The notes under the pieces are model-generated. The model did not search any database and was not told the origin of the DNA. It saw nothing but the letters and a program-made list of their open reading frames with translations. From Duganella lactea (GTDB taxonomy: Bacteria > Pseudomonadota > Gammaproteobacteria > Burkholderiales > Burkholderiaceae_D), in the NCBI RefSeq assembly GCF_009857505.1, contig NZ_WWCP01000005.1, positions 1 through 64,000 of the forward strand: DNA of 64,000 nt. Reading direction: 5' to 3'. Each line of letters starts with the position of its first letter. Position 1 is the stretch's first letter. This document shows, in pieces, positions 8,888 through 20,771 of this stretch. The position numbers and the translations under genes are program-made.

Positions 8888-10678
8888 TTAACGCATGTCC
8901 TTGGCGCGATAGACGATTTTGCCGCCCACCACCGTTTCCAGCACCTTGATGTTGGCGATGTCCTCTTCTGGAATGGTGAAGAAATTGCGGTCCAATACGA
9001 TCATGTCGGCCAGCTTGCCCACTTCCAGCGAGCCGGTGTCCTGTTCCTGGCGCAGCGTGTAGGCCGCGTTCAGCGTGATCGCGCGCAGCACCTCGGCGCG
9101 CGGCATGCCTGGTTGCGCGGTCAGCTTGCCGGCGTAGGCCTGGCCGGCGTTGGGCGCGGCGGTGCGGGTGACGCCGACTTTCAGCGCGAACCATTCATCC
9201 AGCGGATCGACCGGCCAATCGCTGCCATAGGCGATGCGCGCGCCGGCGTTCAGCAGCAGCGCCTGCGGCTCCACCACCGCGTAGCGTTGCGGGCCGAGAT
9301 AATCCTTCAGCGCCTCCACGGTATCGGGCGCCGGTTTCGCCCATTGGAAGGACAGCACCGGCGTTACATCCAGTTTGGCGAAGCGCGGGTAGTCGGCCGG
9401 ATCGACGATTTCATCGTGCGCCAGCGCCGGGCGCACGCGCTTGCCCTCGGGCGTGGCGCGCAGCTCTTCGATGGCGTCCAGCGTTTCGCGCACGGCGCGG
9501 TCGCCGTCGACGTGGATGTGCGGATCGATCTTGGCGCGCGCCAGTTCGGTCAGCGTGGCGCGCAGCGCGGCGGGCGAGAAGTAACTCGGCGGGCCGTTGT
9601 GCGGGCCCGGTTGCCAGTTCGGTTTCTCCTGCGTGCCCTGGTTGGTCAGGTACGGCGCCAGCATCGCGCCGGTGAGGGCCGGTGCGGCGATCACGCCATC
9701 CATGAACAGCTTGGCGTGGCGCACCTGCATCGATGGCGCCACCCTGGTCGGGCCCTGGTCGAATTGCTTCTGCTGCTTGAGCAGTTCGGCCACCGCGCTG
9801 TGCGGCGTCGCCCCCTTATCCAGATCGATCAGCACCGCGAAGTGCGCGCGCGCCGTCAGCTTGCCCTGTTTTTGCAGGGTGGCGAAGGCGGTCATGGTTT
9901 CCGGATCGGTGTAGGCGTCGAGGAAGCTGGTGATGCCTTGCTGGCGCATCGCCGCCAGCGCCGCCTTGGACGCCGACAGATTCTCGGCCACCGTCAGCGG
10001 CGGCAGCAGGTTCATGGCCAGGTCCTGCGCGGCGTCTTCCAGCAGACCGGTGGCGTTGCCCTGGGCGTCGCGGGTGATGCTGCCGCCCGCCGGATTGGGC
10101 GTGTCGCGCGTGATCTTCGCCGTCTTGATGCCTTTGGAGTTCAGCAGCGCCGAGTGACCGAACGATGAGCGCACGATGATCGGGCGCTCGGTCTTGAGCG
10201 CGTCGAGCATGGCGGCGGTGGTTGCCACGCCCTCCGGCCGCATGCCTTGCTGGAACCAGTTCACCACGATCATCCAGCGCTCCGGCCCGGACTTCTTGTC
10301 CTGGTCCAGACAGGCCTGGATGCGCGACTGGAACTGCGCCACCGTCAGCGACTCGTAATTCAGGCTGCAGTTCAGCAGGCGGCTGCCGCCCGATTGCGGA
10401 TGCAGATGGCCGTCGATCAGGCCGGGCATCAGCATGCGGCCTTGCAGGTCGATGGTGTCGGTGCGCTTGCCGGCGTAGGCCTTGGCGCCGTCGTTGTCGC
10501 CGACGTAGACGATGCGGCCGCCGCGCACCGCCAGCGCCTGCTGGACGCTGTCCCTGGCGTCGACCGTGTAGAGGTAGCCGTTGCGGTAGATGGTGTCGGC
10601 CGGAGCGGGGGCGGGCGCGGGTGCTGCTTGGGCGGTGAGGCTCACCGCGAGCGCGGCAAGCAGGCCAGTACGGAACAT
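8888..10678 (-). CDS. Exported amidohydrolase family 3 protein (YtcJ-like)
   Basis: A 596-residue metal-dependent hydrolase with a signal peptide (residues 1-18) and a Pro-Ala-rich linker. It has the amidohydrolase_3 layout: N-terminal beta-sandwich strand (DTIYRNGYLYTVDA), the metal-binding HLHP after MPGLIDG, a central His in HVDGD, and the late SDWPVDPLDEW that carries the catalytic Asp. Family members hydrolyse amide, formamide or related C-N bonds; the substrate is unknown. It lies 52 nt downstream of recQ on the same strand but is probably an independent function. Confidence 0.8.
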   Translation of the reverse strand: MFRTGLLAALAVSLTAQAAPAPAPAPADTIYRNGYLYTVDARDSVQQALAVRGGRIVYVGDNDGAKAYAGKRTDTIDLQGRMLMPGLIDGHLHPQSGGSRLLNCSLNYESLTVAQFQSRIQACLDQDKKSGPERWMIVVNWFQQGMRPEGVATTAAMLDALKTERPIIVRSSFGHSALLNSKGIKTAKITRDTPNPAGGSITRDAQGNATGLLEDAAQDLAMNLLPPLTVAENLSASKAALAAMRQQGITSFLDAYTDPETMTAFATLQKQGKLTARAHFAVLIDLDKGATPHSAVAELLKQQKQFDQGPTRVAPSMQVRHAKLFMDGVIAAPALTGAMLAPYLTNQGTQEKPNWQPGPHNGPPSYFSPAALRATLTELARAKIDPHIHVDGDRAVRETLDAIEELRATPEGKRVRPALAHDEIVDPADYPRFAKLDVTPVLSFQWAKPAPDTVEALKDYLGPQRYAVVEPQALLLNAGARIAYGSDWPVDPLDEWFALKVGVTRTAAPNAGQAYAGKLTAQPGMPRAEVLRAITLNAAYTLRQEQDTGSLEVGKLADMIVLDRNFFTIPEEDIANIKVLETVVGGKIVYRAKDMR

Positions 10679-10730
10679 GCAATCTCCTCTGAGCAGGTAA
10701 GGCGTTGGGGCCGATCGCGCGGCAACGAGC

Positions 10731-12554
<1,824 letters not shown>

Positions 12555-12583
12555 GATGCTACTGCAACTACTTTATAAAAGGT

Positions 12584-13423
12584 TTAGTCCTTCCAGACGA
12601 TCACGCCAGTGTAACCTGTGATGAGCACCAGCAGGCCAAAAGCGATGCGATACCACGCAAAAATCGTGAAAGTATGGGTGGCGACGTAGCGCAGCAGCCA
12701 GCGCACGCAGAAGAACGCCGAGATGAACGCCGACACGGTGCCGATGGTAAACATCGGCAGATCGGACAGCGCCAGCAGGTCGCGCGCCTTGAGCAGCGAG
12801 TAGGCCGAGGCGATCAGCAGCGTCGGAATCCCCAGCAGGAAGGAAAACTCGGTCGCCGCCTGGCGCGAAAAGCCGAACATCATGCCGCCGATGATGGTCG
12901 AGCCGGAGCGGCTGGTGCCCGGAATCAGCGCGAAGGCCTGGGCGATGCCCATTTTCAGCGCGTCGAGCGGCGTCATGTCGTCGACCGAATGGATGCGCAC
13001 CGAGACCGGGTTGGCGGCCACATGGCGCTCGACGATCAGGATGATGACGCCGCCGACGATCAGCGCCAAGGCCACCGGCACCGGCTTGAACAGGTATTCC
13101 TTCAGCAGATTGCCCAGCGTCAGGCCGAGGATGGCCAGCGGCATGAAGGCGATGGCGATGTTCAGCGCGAAGCGTTGCTGCCTGCGGTCGCTGGTCAGCC
13201 CGGTGGTGACCTTGGCGATGCGGGCGCGGTACTCCCAGCAGACGGCGAAGATGGCGCCGGCCTGGATCACGATTTCAAAGACATTGATTTTTTCTTCCAT
13301 GCCCTGAAAGCCCAGCAGATGTTCAGTGAGGATCAGATGGCCGGTGGAGGAAATCGGCAGGAATTCCGTGAAGCCTTCAACCAGGCCCATGATCAGGGCT
13401 TTCAACGCAAGAATAATATCCAT
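12584..13423 (-). CDS. uppP: Undecaprenyl-diphosphatase
   Basis: A 279-residue multi-pass membrane phosphatase (BacA/UppP) that regenerates undecaprenyl phosphate for peptidoglycan synthesis. The conserved [17 protein letters not shown] segment near residue 16-32 and the [10 protein letters not shown] motif form the two active-site loops; both are intact. Length is typical. It is immediately upstream of recQ on the same strand with a 29-nt gap, but cotranscription is only inferred. Confidence 0.95.
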   Translation of the reverse strand: MDIILALKALIMGLVEGFTEFLPISSTGHLILTEHLLGFQGMEEKINVFEIVIQAGAIFAVCWEYRARIAKVTTGLTSDRRQQRFALNIAIAFMPLAILGLTLGNLLKEYLFKPVPVALALIVGGVIILIVERHVAANPVSVRIHSVDDMTPLDALKMGIAQAFALIPGTSRSGSTIIGGMMFGFSRQAATEFSFLLGIPTLLIASAYSLLKARDLLALSDLPMFTIGTVSAFISAFFCVRWLLRYVATHTFTIFAWYRIAFGLLVLITGYTGVIVWKD

Positions 13424-13560
13424 GAAATTAAGTATTGACAGGTGGCGGTGGGAGAAAACAGTCCGTGGCGAGGAGGGCGCCGGGGCCGAAGCTTAACATG
13501 ATCGGCATGTTGTTTTCTAATTATGACGCAACTGTAATACCCGTTTTTGTCTGACAGGCG

Positions 13561-14277
13561 CTAGCGCAGTTTGAGAATGGCCGTCAGGGCGCCGTTTTTC
13601 TCCAGCGCGTTGATCGCCGCGTTCACTTCCGCGACCGTGATGTCGCTCTTGCGGGACACGGCGCACATGGTCTTGACCTCCAGGATCGGCATCACATGGT
13701 AGCCCGGCGGCAGGGCGCCGTCGGCGGCGTGCTGGGTGATCACGTTGCGCGTGGTGACCAGATGATCGAAACGGCCGGCGGCCCATTTCCTGAATGACAA
13801 AGCGCTGTTGGGCGCGTCGTCGCGGACGAAGTCTTTGCCCAGCGCTTGCTCCAGCGTGGGGTAGCGGAAGCCCAGCACCGTGCCGAGACGCTTGCCGCGC
13901 AAGTCTGCCAGCGATGCCGGTGGCGTCACGCGCGGCATGGTCAGCAGGACCTCGGAGACCGGGATGAAGGCGCGCGTCCAGTCGACGTCGCCAGGCATCC
14001 ACGTCGGCAGATAGCTGCATAGCAGATCACCGCCGCCGCCTTCCAGCGCCGCCATGATGCGCGTGCGCGGCAGCAGCACATACCGTACCGGGCGGCCTAG
14101 CTGATGCGCCAGCGCGGCGCCCATTTTTTGCTGGAAGCCGGACGGCTGCTGCGGGTCGGTGCTGAGCAGGCCATCGGTCTTCACCACATAGCGCAGCGGC
14201 GCCTTGTCGGCCGCCTGTGCCGCGGTGACGGCCAACAACATGGCAAACAGCATGGCCAACAACAGTGGTTTCATCAT
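13561..14277 (-). CDS. Periplasmic solute-binding protein, family 3 type
   Basis: A 238-residue exported protein with a signal peptide of about 22 residues (ending AAQA). It has the SBP family 3 organisation: GFQQKMGAALAHQLG helix, an ADL-like 'GGDLLCSYL' strand, and a LADLRGKRLGTVLGFRYP second-lobe start. No transporter genes adjoin it. Such orphan proteins are common in the Oxalobacteraceae. The ligand is unknown. It is a distant relative of the protein encoded at 2362-3168. Confidence 0.65.
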   Translation of the reverse strand: MMKPLLLAMLFAMLLAVTAAQAADKAPLRYVVKTDGLLSTDPQQPSGFQQKMGAALAHQLGRPVRYVLLPRTRIMAALEGGGGDLLCSYLPTWMPGDVDWTRAFIPVSEVLLTMPRVTPPASLADLRGKRLGTVLGFRYPTLEQALGKDFVRDDAPNSALSFRKWAAGRFDHLVTTRNVITQHAADGALPPGYHVMPILEVKTMCAVSRKSDITVAEVNAAINALEKNGALTAILKLR

Positions 14278-14343
14278 CGGTGTAATCCTGTGTGCATTGG
14301 GGGGACTGTTGGACGCGGTTCTTAGGTCCCAACCTGTCGGAGC

Positions 14344-14631
14344 TCAAATGATGCAGGTAGGCGCCGTGGCGCGCTCCAGTTCATTCAACCATCGGATAGC
14401 CTGTTCCCGGCTGGACCCGCACATTTCTTGTGATGGCTGCAAGCCGCCACAAAAAGCCGGCCGCTCCGGCTGACCAAAGATGCGGCAACGGTTGTCGTCC
14501 GCCAGCTGGATGCAGCGGACCCCTGCCGGCTTGCCGTCCGGCATGCCGGGGATCGGGCTGGTGATCGAGGGGGCCGTGCAGCAGGCGCCGCAGTGGGGCC
14601 GGCACTCCGGGGGCGACGTGGTTGGCTTCAT
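14344..14631 (-). CDS. YkgJ-type cysteine-cluster protein
   Basis: A 95-residue protein rich in Cys: C10, the HCGACC pair, and Cys residues in VRCIQL, NRCRIFG, AFCGG and EMCGS. This matches the CxxC..C zinc/iron-chelating cluster of the YkgJ family (PF03692). The function of the family is uncertain; a metal cluster is likely. It is encoded just downstream of the hydrolase at 14644-15408 with a 12-nt gap, so it may be the last gene of that operon. Confidence 0.75.
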   Translation of the reverse strand: MKPTTSPPECRPHCGACCTAPSITSPIPGMPDGKPAGVRCIQLADDNRCRIFGQPERPAFCGGLQPSQEMCGSSREQAIRWLNELERATAPTCII

Positions 14632-14643
14632 AGGGGCGGTATT

Positions 14644-15408
14644 TTACCGCGCATCGGCGCCGCGCAGCCAGTTGCCCACGGCGTCGGCCACCCAGGCGCC
14701 GTCATCCAGCGGCAGGTCGTGGCCGGCGCTCGGGTGCACGGCGTGCGGCGTCTGCCAGGCGCGCGCCAGGTTGGCCGAGCAGCGCGGATCGACCAGTTGG
14801 TCGCCGGCGCTGCTCAGCACCAGCAGCGGCACCGGCGGCCGCGCGGCCGGCGCGCGGAAGCGGGCGGCGGACCACAGCTGGCGCAGCGCGTTGGCGCGCG
14901 TGACCGGGTATTCGCGCTGGTACCCGAGCCAGCGTTCCAGCAGGCCCTGGCGCTGCGCGATGTCGCCGTCGCGGCTGGTCAGGCGCAGTATCAGCCGTTC
15001 CTGATTTTCCACGCCGCCGGCCCACAGTTGCTGGACGATGGCCGGGTAGTTCTGCCAGCGCAGGCGCTGGTGGAAGCGGCTGTAGGGCCGCATCGAGGTG
15101 TTGATCAGCACGCAGCGCGCGATCTCGTCCGGATAGCGGCTGGCCCATTCCACCGCCACCATGCCGCCCAGCGACAGCGCCAGCAGCGACCACGGCGCCG
15201 GCACGCCGCGCGCGCGCAAATCGGCGCGGCAGAATTCCACCATCGCCGCCACCGTCGTGGCGCTGCGCAGCGCGTGCCGCTCGCCGTTGCCCGGCAGGTC
15301 GGGCGTGACGATGCGGGCGTCCGGCAGCACCCGCGCCAGCTCGCCGGGGAAGCGGCCCCAGTGGCGCTGTTCGCGCATCAGGCCGCGCAGCAGCACCCAG
15401 TTGCTCAT
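14644..15408 (-). CDS. Alpha/beta-fold hydrolase
   Basis: A 254-residue cytoplasmic hydrolase. ALSLGGM supplies the nucleophilic Ser, SAGDQLVD the acidic residue and SAGHDLPLDD the His. LPGNGERH resembles the cap-entry segment of BioH-like and other carboxylesterases. The true start is the ATG at 15408, which overlaps the stop of the M14 peptidase gene (ATGA); the longer open frame upstream is the antisense shadow of that gene's coding region and is rejected. Translational coupling suggests related functions, possibly removal of an acyl or amide group, but the substrate is unknown. Confidence 0.75.
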   Translation of the reverse strand: MSNWVLLRGLMREQRHWGRFPGELARVLPDARIVTPDLPGNGERHALRSATTVAAMVEFCRADLRARGVPAPWSLLALSLGGMVAVEWASRYPDEIARCVLINTSMRPYSRFHQRLRWQNYPAIVQQLWAGGVENQERLILRLTSRDGDIAQRQGLLERWLGYQREYPVTRANALRQLWSAARFRAPAARPPVPLLVLSSAGDQLVDPRCSANLARAWQTPHAVHPSAGHDLPLDDGAWVADAVGNWLRGADAR

Positions 15409-16409
15409 GTGTGATACCACTGCGTCAGCGCGCGGCGATGCTGCACGGTGCGCGCCATGCCTTCCGGCAGCCAGCGGCCGTGGCTGTTGGCCGCGCGCAT
15501 CAGGAAGTCGAACAGGATCAGGTGGCGCCGCAGCACGCGCTGCAGCCGGTGCCGCGCGGTCGGGTTGAACATGGCGATGCGGTCGAAGATCTGGCGCGGA
15601 TTTTTCTTCACCCACAGCCACGAGCCCATTTCCAGCGTCAGCGGCAGGAACACGTTCTGGCCGTTGAGGTAGAGGTAGTCCCACAGGTCGCCGTGGGTGC
15701 GGTACTGGCGGCTCTGCGGCTCGAACACGTAGTTGTGGTTCGGGTAGCTCTGGCTGAACAGTTCTTCCAGCGCGCCGATGTCGGCCAGGTGCGGGATCGG
15801 CGTGGCGGTGTGCGCGTGCGGGAACCAGACACGGTCGCGCAGGCCGAAGCCGGAGTGGCAGTCGAGCGCCATGCTGAACTGGCGCGGTAGCAGCTCGCGC
15901 CGGACCACCTCGCACACCGCCTCGGCCTCCGGCTGCATCGGCGCGCCGCGCGCGCCGCGATACCACGGCAGGTGATGGCTGAAGGTTTGCCCGCCCAGCA
16001 TGAACGGCACTTTTTCGACCGCGCTCAGCGGCGCGTTACGCATCAGGTCCACGCCTTGCGGGTTGCAGCGCGTGGCCTGCCACATGCCGCCCGGATTGAC
16101 CAGCGGCATGAACACCAGCCGCATCGATTCCAGTTGCTGGTGCAGCGTGCTGTCCCAGCGCAGCCGCGCCAGCAGGCTTTCCATGAACGACAGCACCACT
16201 TGTGTGCCGATCCGTTCCAGCCCGTGGATGCCGCCGAAGAAGCCCAGCGCCGGCACATCCGGACTGGGATTGCCGAGGGCGATGGTGTAGACCGGGAACT
16301 GGCGGCCGTCGATGGCCACCGTATGTGGCGTCGCCACTTCGAGATGCTTCCCGCCTTCATCGATCAGACGCTTGAGGGTGATGAGTTCGGGCAGGTTCTT
16401 CTCGGGCAT
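15405..16409 (-). CDS. M14-family zinc carboxypeptidase
   Basis: A 334-residue metallopeptidase without signal peptide. The zinc ligands are in GIHGLERIG (HxxE) and the downstream DCHSG; the catalytic Glu is probably in LTLEMGSW. LVNPGGMWQATRCNPQGVDLMRN is the typical NPDG-like substrate segment of M14 enzymes. It likely trims C-terminal residues or amide-linked groups in the cytoplasm. It is the first gene of a pair with the alpha/beta-hydrolase. Confidence 0.85.
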   Translation of the reverse strand: MPEKNLPELITLKRLIDEGGKHLEVATPHTVAIDGRQFPVYTIALGNPSPDVPALGFFGGIHGLERIGTQVVLSFMESLLARLRWDSTLHQQLESMRLVFMPLVNPGGMWQATRCNPQGVDLMRNAPLSAVEKVPFMLGGQTFSHHLPWYRGARGAPMQPEAEAVCEVVRRELLPRQFSMALDCHSGFGLRDRVWFPHAHTATPIPHLADIGALEELFSQSYPNHNYVFEPQSRQYRTHGDLWDYLYLNGQNVFLPLTLEMGSWLWVKKNPRQIFDRIAMFNPTARHRLQRVLRRHLILFDFLMRAANSHGRWLPEGMARTVQHRRALTQWYHT

Positions 16410-16474
16410 GACGGGGACGCAAAAAGATGTGATCGACAGTGTAGCCGATATTCACCGCGTCTCGTCGCCCCGCC

Positions 16475-18586
16475 TCAGAGGTCGATCGCCGCCGACAGCA
16501 TCAGCGTGCGCGGCGCCCCCTGCACAAAAGCCCCGTAAGAGGCCACGCCCGACCAGTAGTGGCGGTCAGCCGCATTCATGACGCTGGCGCGCAAGGTGGT
16601 GGCCTTGCCGGCCACCCTGGTGCGGTAGCGCGCGCCGAGGTCGAGCCGCGTCCAGTCCGGCAACTGCTGGTTGTTGGCCTGGTTGACGTACTGCCGGCCG
16701 GTGTAGGCCACGCTGCCGGTCAGCGTCAGGCCTGGCAGGCCGATGTCCCATTCGGTGCCCAGATTGGCCTGTGACGAGGGCACGCCCACCGGCGTTTTGC
16801 CCAGCGTCGCCGCGCTGTTGGTACGCGTCAGCTGGGCGTCGATCCAGGTCGCGCCGCCGGTCAGCCGCACGCCGGGCGCCGCCTGCCCGAACAGGGCCAG
16901 TTCCACGCCCTGATTGCGCTGTTCGCCATCGACCGCGTAGCGTGTGCCGGTCAACTGGCCACTGGGCTTCTTGATGCGGAACACGCTCAGCGTGGCGGTC
17001 AGCGTGCCGCGCTCCAGCTTGACGCCGAGCTCATGCTGCCTGGTCTTGTAGGGCGCGAAGATCTCGCCGGCGTTGGCGGCGGTCGGTGGCGCGGTGTCGC
17101 CTTTGCTCAAGCCTTCGATATGGTTGGCGTACAACGCCAGGTGCCGCCAAGGCTGGTACGACACGCCCGCCATCGGCGTGTTGGCGCGCTGGTCGTAGCG
17201 CGCCGTGATGGCGCCGGCGGAGTTGAAGTTGTCTGACCTGACCTGCTGGCGCCGCACGCCGAACGTTAGTAGTAGACGCGCCTCCAGCGCGGTGATGGTG
17301 TCGGCCAGCGCGGCGCCGGACAAATGGGTGGCCGACACCTTCGGCACAGCGGCCGGCGCGGCGACGTCCTGCGCGGCCAGCGTCGCCGGCGCATACAGAT
17401 TCGACAGCATGGCCGCGCCGCTGACGGTGGCGCGGTCCAGCTGATCGCGGTAGCGGCTGGCCTGCAGCGTGACGGTGTGGCGCGCGCCGGCCACGTCGAA
17501 GGCCGCGCGCAGGCCGCCGTCCACGGTGGCGCGGTCGGCGTCGAGGCGGAAATTGTCCGGCGTGACGCGGGTGTCGCCGGCGGCGTTCAGGACGGTCGGT
17601 GTGCCGAACAGGCGCGCCACATGCGTGCGCCCGCCGCCGCCGTTGGCGAACAGCGTCAGCCGCTCCGACACAGCGTATTCGACGCGCAGCAGCAGCGCGC
17701 GGTCGGCGATCCTGGCCCATTCCCAGGCCTGCGTCACATTGCTGGCGCCATCCGGCGCGGGCGGCACGGCCACGCCGGCGGCGGCCAGGAAGGGTCGCGA
17801 CGGCGCGTCGAAGCGCTCGCTCTGCGCCAGCGCGTCCAGTGTCGCGCGCAGCTGTTCCCCCTGATAGTCGAGCGCCAGCGCGCCCACGCCCGCCTGGCGC
17901 TGCTGCTTGTCGATGGGCGTGTCGCCCTGCTGGCGGCTGCCGTTGAGGCGCACGCCGAACTGGCGGCTGGCGCCGAAGCGGCGGCTGATATCGGCGTGGC
18001 CGCCGAACTGCGCGTCGCCCGTGTAGTCCAGCGTTAGCCGCGTGAGGTCGGCATCCAGCGCGCGCTTGGGCACGATATTGATCACGCCGCCGACGCCGCC
18101 GTTGGGCGACATGCCGTACAGCAGGGCCGCCGGCCCCTTGATGACCTCCACCCGTTCGGCGTAGTCGGCGAACACGCGGTAATTGGGCGCGACGCCGTAC
18201 TGGCCGTCGAGCGCGATCTCGCCGGCGTTGCCTTCGCCGATGGCAAAGCCGCGGATGAAGAAGGCGTCCAGGATGCCGCCGGACTGGCCGGTGGCGCGCA
18301 CCGCCGGATCGCGCGCCAGCACGTCAGCCACGCTGACGGCCTGCTGGTCGGCGATTGCCTGCGCCGTGTAGCCGGTGATGTTGAATGGCGTGGCCAGCAC
18401 TTCCTGATTGCCCAGCATGCCGAGACGCGCCTTGCGTGCCATCTGGCCGCCGGCGACGCTGTCGTCGCGCGCGGCGCTGACGGTGACCTGGGGCAGGGAC
18501 GTGTCCTCGTGTTGCGCCTGGGCGTGGGCCAGCGGAGCCGCCGCCAGCAGGGCCAGCGCGGCGGCGCGGTCAAACGTGCTGTACAT
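16475..18586 (-). CDS. TonB-dependent siderophore receptor
   Basis: A 703-residue outer-membrane receptor with a signal peptide (about residues 1-22, ending AHAQ). A TonB-box-like LPQVTVSA comes directly after it, so there is no FecA-type signalling extension. The plug contains the conserved RVEVIKGPAALLYG and GGVINIVPKRA motifs. The remaining ~500 residues are beta-barrel, with the IDL end of a TonB receptor. It imports a ferric siderophore using TonB energy. A Fur-box-like site lies just upstream of the start, consistent with iron repression. No siderophore-synthesis genes are nearby, so uptake of a foreign siderophore is possible. Confidence 0.9.
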   Translation of the reverse strand: MYSTFDRAAALALLAAAPLAHAQAQHEDTSLPQVTVSAARDDSVAGGQMARKARLGMLGNQEVLATPFNITGYTAQAIADQQAVSVADVLARDPAVRATGQSGGILDAFFIRGFAIGEGNAGEIALDGQYGVAPNYRVFADYAERVEVIKGPAALLYGMSPNGGVGGVINIVPKRALDADLTRLTLDYTGDAQFGGHADISRRFGASRQFGVRLNGSRQQGDTPIDKQQRQAGVGALALDYQGEQLRATLDALAQSERFDAPSRPFLAAAGVAVPPAPDGASNVTQAWEWARIADRALLLRVEYAVSERLTLFANGGGGRTHVARLFGTPTVLNAAGDTRVTPDNFRLDADRATVDGGLRAAFDVAGARHTVTLQASRYRDQLDRATVSGAAMLSNLYAPATLAAQDVAAPAAVPKVSATHLSGAALADTITALEARLLLTFGVRRQQVRSDNFNSAGAITARYDQRANTPMAGVSYQPWRHLALYANHIEGLSKGDTAPPTAANAGEIFAPYKTRQHELGVKLERGTLTATLSVFRIKKPSGQLTGTRYAVDGEQRNQGVELALFGQAAPGVRLTGGATWIDAQLTRTNSAATLGKTPVGVPSSQANLGTEWDIGLPGLTLTGSVAYTGRQYVNQANNQQLPDWTRLDLGARYRTRVAGKATTLRASVMNAADRHYWSGVASYGAFVQGAPRTLMLSAAIDL

Positions 18587-18603
18587 GATATCCTTTTATT
18601 GAA

Positions 18604-18618
18604 TGAGAATTATTTGCA
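18604..18618. promoter_or_regulatory. Fur-box-like site
   Basis: TGAGAATTATTTGCA matches the 7-1-7 Fur consensus TGATAATNATTATCA at 11 of 14 informative positions. It is 18 nt upstream of the siderophore-receptor start, where bound Fur would block transcription. Confidence 0.6.
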
Positions 18619-18690
18619 TTCGCATGTTAGCATATCCAACCTGCAAAGCGGCCCAATCAGGGATATCGCGCCGGCGCTGGCCGGCTGTCG

Positions 18691-20667
18691 CTAGGGTTTG
18701 ATCACCGCCACCGCACCGCCGGACGGCGCCAGCTTCAGCGTAATGGTCTGCATGGCGGTGACCTTGCTGTCGCTGGCGTCCAGGCGCGTGACGTCGTCGC
18801 CGTCCTGCAGCACATGGGCGTGGTACTCGCCCTTGCCGAGGAAGGCCAGCGGCACCTTCAGCGTGCGCTCGGATTCGTTGGTCATGGCGCCGACGTACCA
18901 GACCTCCCCTTTGCGGCGCGCCGAGACGATGTATTCGCCGATGTCGCCGGCGACCACGCGGGTTTCGTCCCAGCTGGTTGGCACCTGCTGGATGAACTCC
19001 GCGCCATCGGCCCAGCTGCCGTCGGCGTTCTTGTAGGCGGCCGGGCTGTCGGCCACCATCTGCAACGGGCTGTCGTATACCACATACATGGCGACCGCCT
19101 GGCCGCGCGTGGTCATCACCATCGGTTCGCGGTTGCGCGGCGCGAAATGGGACGGCGTGACGTTGTGGAAGCCGCCCGGCGTGTAATCCATCGGGCCGAG
19201 GATCATGCGGGTGAACGGCAGCGTGACGTTGTGCGTGGCGGTGATGCGGCCACCCCACTTGTTGTACTCCGCGCCGAGCACGCCTTCCTGCGTCACGTAG
19301 TTCGGCCAGGTGCGATGCAGGCCATTGGGCGGATAGGCGCCGTGCAGGTCGACCATCAGCTGGTACTCGGCGGCTTTGCGCAGCACCTTGTGATACCAGT
19401 CGACCATCTCCTGGTCGTTGCGGTTCATGAAGTCGACCTTGACGCCCTTGATGCCCCAGGCGGCGTACTTGCGGAAGGCGGCGTCCATCTGCCGGTCCAG
19501 CTGGTGCCACTGCACCCACAGCCACACGCCCACGCCTTGCGATTTGGCGTATTGCAGCAGTTCCGGCATGTCCATCTCCGGCTTGGCCCGGGTGATGTCG
19601 GCCTTCGGATTCGGTTCGATGTCGCTGCCCACCGACCAGCCTTCGTCGATCAGGATATCGTCCAGCTTCATCTCCTTCGAGAAGTCGACGAAGGCTTTGT
19701 AGGTGGCGGTGTTGATGCCGGCGTTCGGGATGTTCACCGCCCAGTCGTTCCACCAGTCCCACGCGGTTTTGGCCGGCTTGATCCAGCTGGTGTCCTGGAT
19801 TTGCGACGGCGCCGCCAGTGTCGGGATCAGCGACGATGCCGTCAGGTCGCCCGGCGTATCGCCCAGCATCACCACGCGCCATGGCGTTTTAAATCCCTGC
19901 CCATTCAGTGCCACGCTGGCGGAGACGCTTTTGCGCGAGCGGAAATCGCGGTTGTTGTCGAAGCGCGGCGGCAGCGTGACTTGCACGCCGAGACCCGCGT
20001 CGCCACGGCCGGACAGGTAGAAGCCGGGATAGTCCTTGACGTCCGATTCGGCGATGGCGAAGGTGGTGGTGCCGACGCCGGTCTTGCACACCAGCGGCGC
20101 CATGTAGTTGTGGAAGGGACGGATGCCGGAGGCCTTGGTTGGGTCGTATTCGGCCTCGAAGCTGGTGTCGAAGCGGCCGATGTTGGCGCCCCAGCAGTCG
20201 AAGTCCTTGGCGAAGTTGAATTGCGTGGCCTCGCTCATTACCTTCACGGCCTTGAGCCCTTGCTGTTCCGGGATGATGTAGCGCAGGGCGACGCCGTTGT
20301 CGTAGGCGCGCACCAGCAGCTGGAATTGCAGCTTGCCGGCGAAGCTGATTTCGGACTGCCGGTAGTGGTCCGGCGCGCTGCGCGCCTTGCCCAGCACGAT
20401 CTCGTAGCTGTCCTTGATGGTGTTGTCGGTGTGGCCGGTGAGCCTGGCGCCGGCGCCGAGGGTGCCCACGTCCAGCAGCTTCAGTCCCAGCGGCGACGGC
20501 TCGATGATGCGTTTGCCGTCGCGGTTCAGCGACCAGGTGAGTTGATCGCTGTCGATGCTGACCGTGTTGCGGCCGTCGGGGGATTTAACGGTGACCGTGG
20601 CGGCGCTGGCCGTCGCGGCCAGCAGTCCCAGCGCCAACAGGCTGGCAAGGCGGATCGGATCTACCAT
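18691..20667 (-). CDS. Glycoside hydrolase family 97 alpha-glycosidase
   Basis: A 658-residue exported enzyme with a signal peptide at residues 1-22 (start ATG at 20667; an upstream extension to 20751 lacks family similarity). The N-terminal beta-sandwich (TVTVKSPDGRN...) and the catalytic barrel with WNDWAVNIPNAGINTATYK, LIDEGWS and GVKVDFMNRNDQ are GH97 hallmarks. The Asp in KVDF corresponds to the nucleophile of retaining, alpha-galactosidase-type members. GH97 enzymes cleave alpha-glucosides or alpha-galactosides. No starch-utilisation genes are next to it. Export suggests periplasmic action. Confidence 0.9.
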   Translation of the reverse strand: MVDPIRLASLLALGLLAATASAATVTVKSPDGRNTVSIDSDQLTWSLNRDGKRIIEPSPLGLKLLDVGTLGAGARLTGHTDNTIKDSYEIVLGKARSAPDHYRQSEISFAGKLQFQLLVRAYDNGVALRYIIPEQQGLKAVKVMSEATQFNFAKDFDCWGANIGRFDTSFEAEYDPTKASGIRPFHNYMAPLVCKTGVGTTTFAIAESDVKDYPGFYLSGRGDAGLGVQVTLPPRFDNNRDFRSRKSVSASVALNGQGFKTPWRVVMLGDTPGDLTASSLIPTLAAPSQIQDTSWIKPAKTAWDWWNDWAVNIPNAGINTATYKAFVDFSKEMKLDDILIDEGWSVGSDIEPNPKADITRAKPEMDMPELLQYAKSQGVGVWLWVQWHQLDRQMDAAFRKYAAWGIKGVKVDFMNRNDQEMVDWYHKVLRKAAEYQLMVDLHGAYPPNGLHRTWPNYVTQEGVLGAEYNKWGGRITATHNVTLPFTRMILGPMDYTPGGFHNVTPSHFAPRNREPMVMTTRGQAVAMYVVYDSPLQMVADSPAAYKNADGSWADGAEFIQQVPTSWDETRVVAGDIGEYIVSARRKGEVWYVGAMTNESERTLKVPLAFLGKGEYHAHVLQDGDDVTRLDASDSKVTAMQTITLKLAPSGGAVAVIKP

Positions 20668-20771
20668 GGGTGTGTGACTCCATTTTGATTGTATTGAGCA
20701 GTATTCTGCAACCATCAGCGTTATACCGCAATTACGAAAATCACCACCCATTCAATCCGATCCGGTGCGCG

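Noticed and set aside
15409..15966. N-terminal extension of the alpha/beta-hydrolase reading frame
   Set aside because: This part is an out-of-frame shadow of the M14 peptidase on the same strand. The hydrolase domain starts at ATG 15408 and overlaps the peptidase stop.
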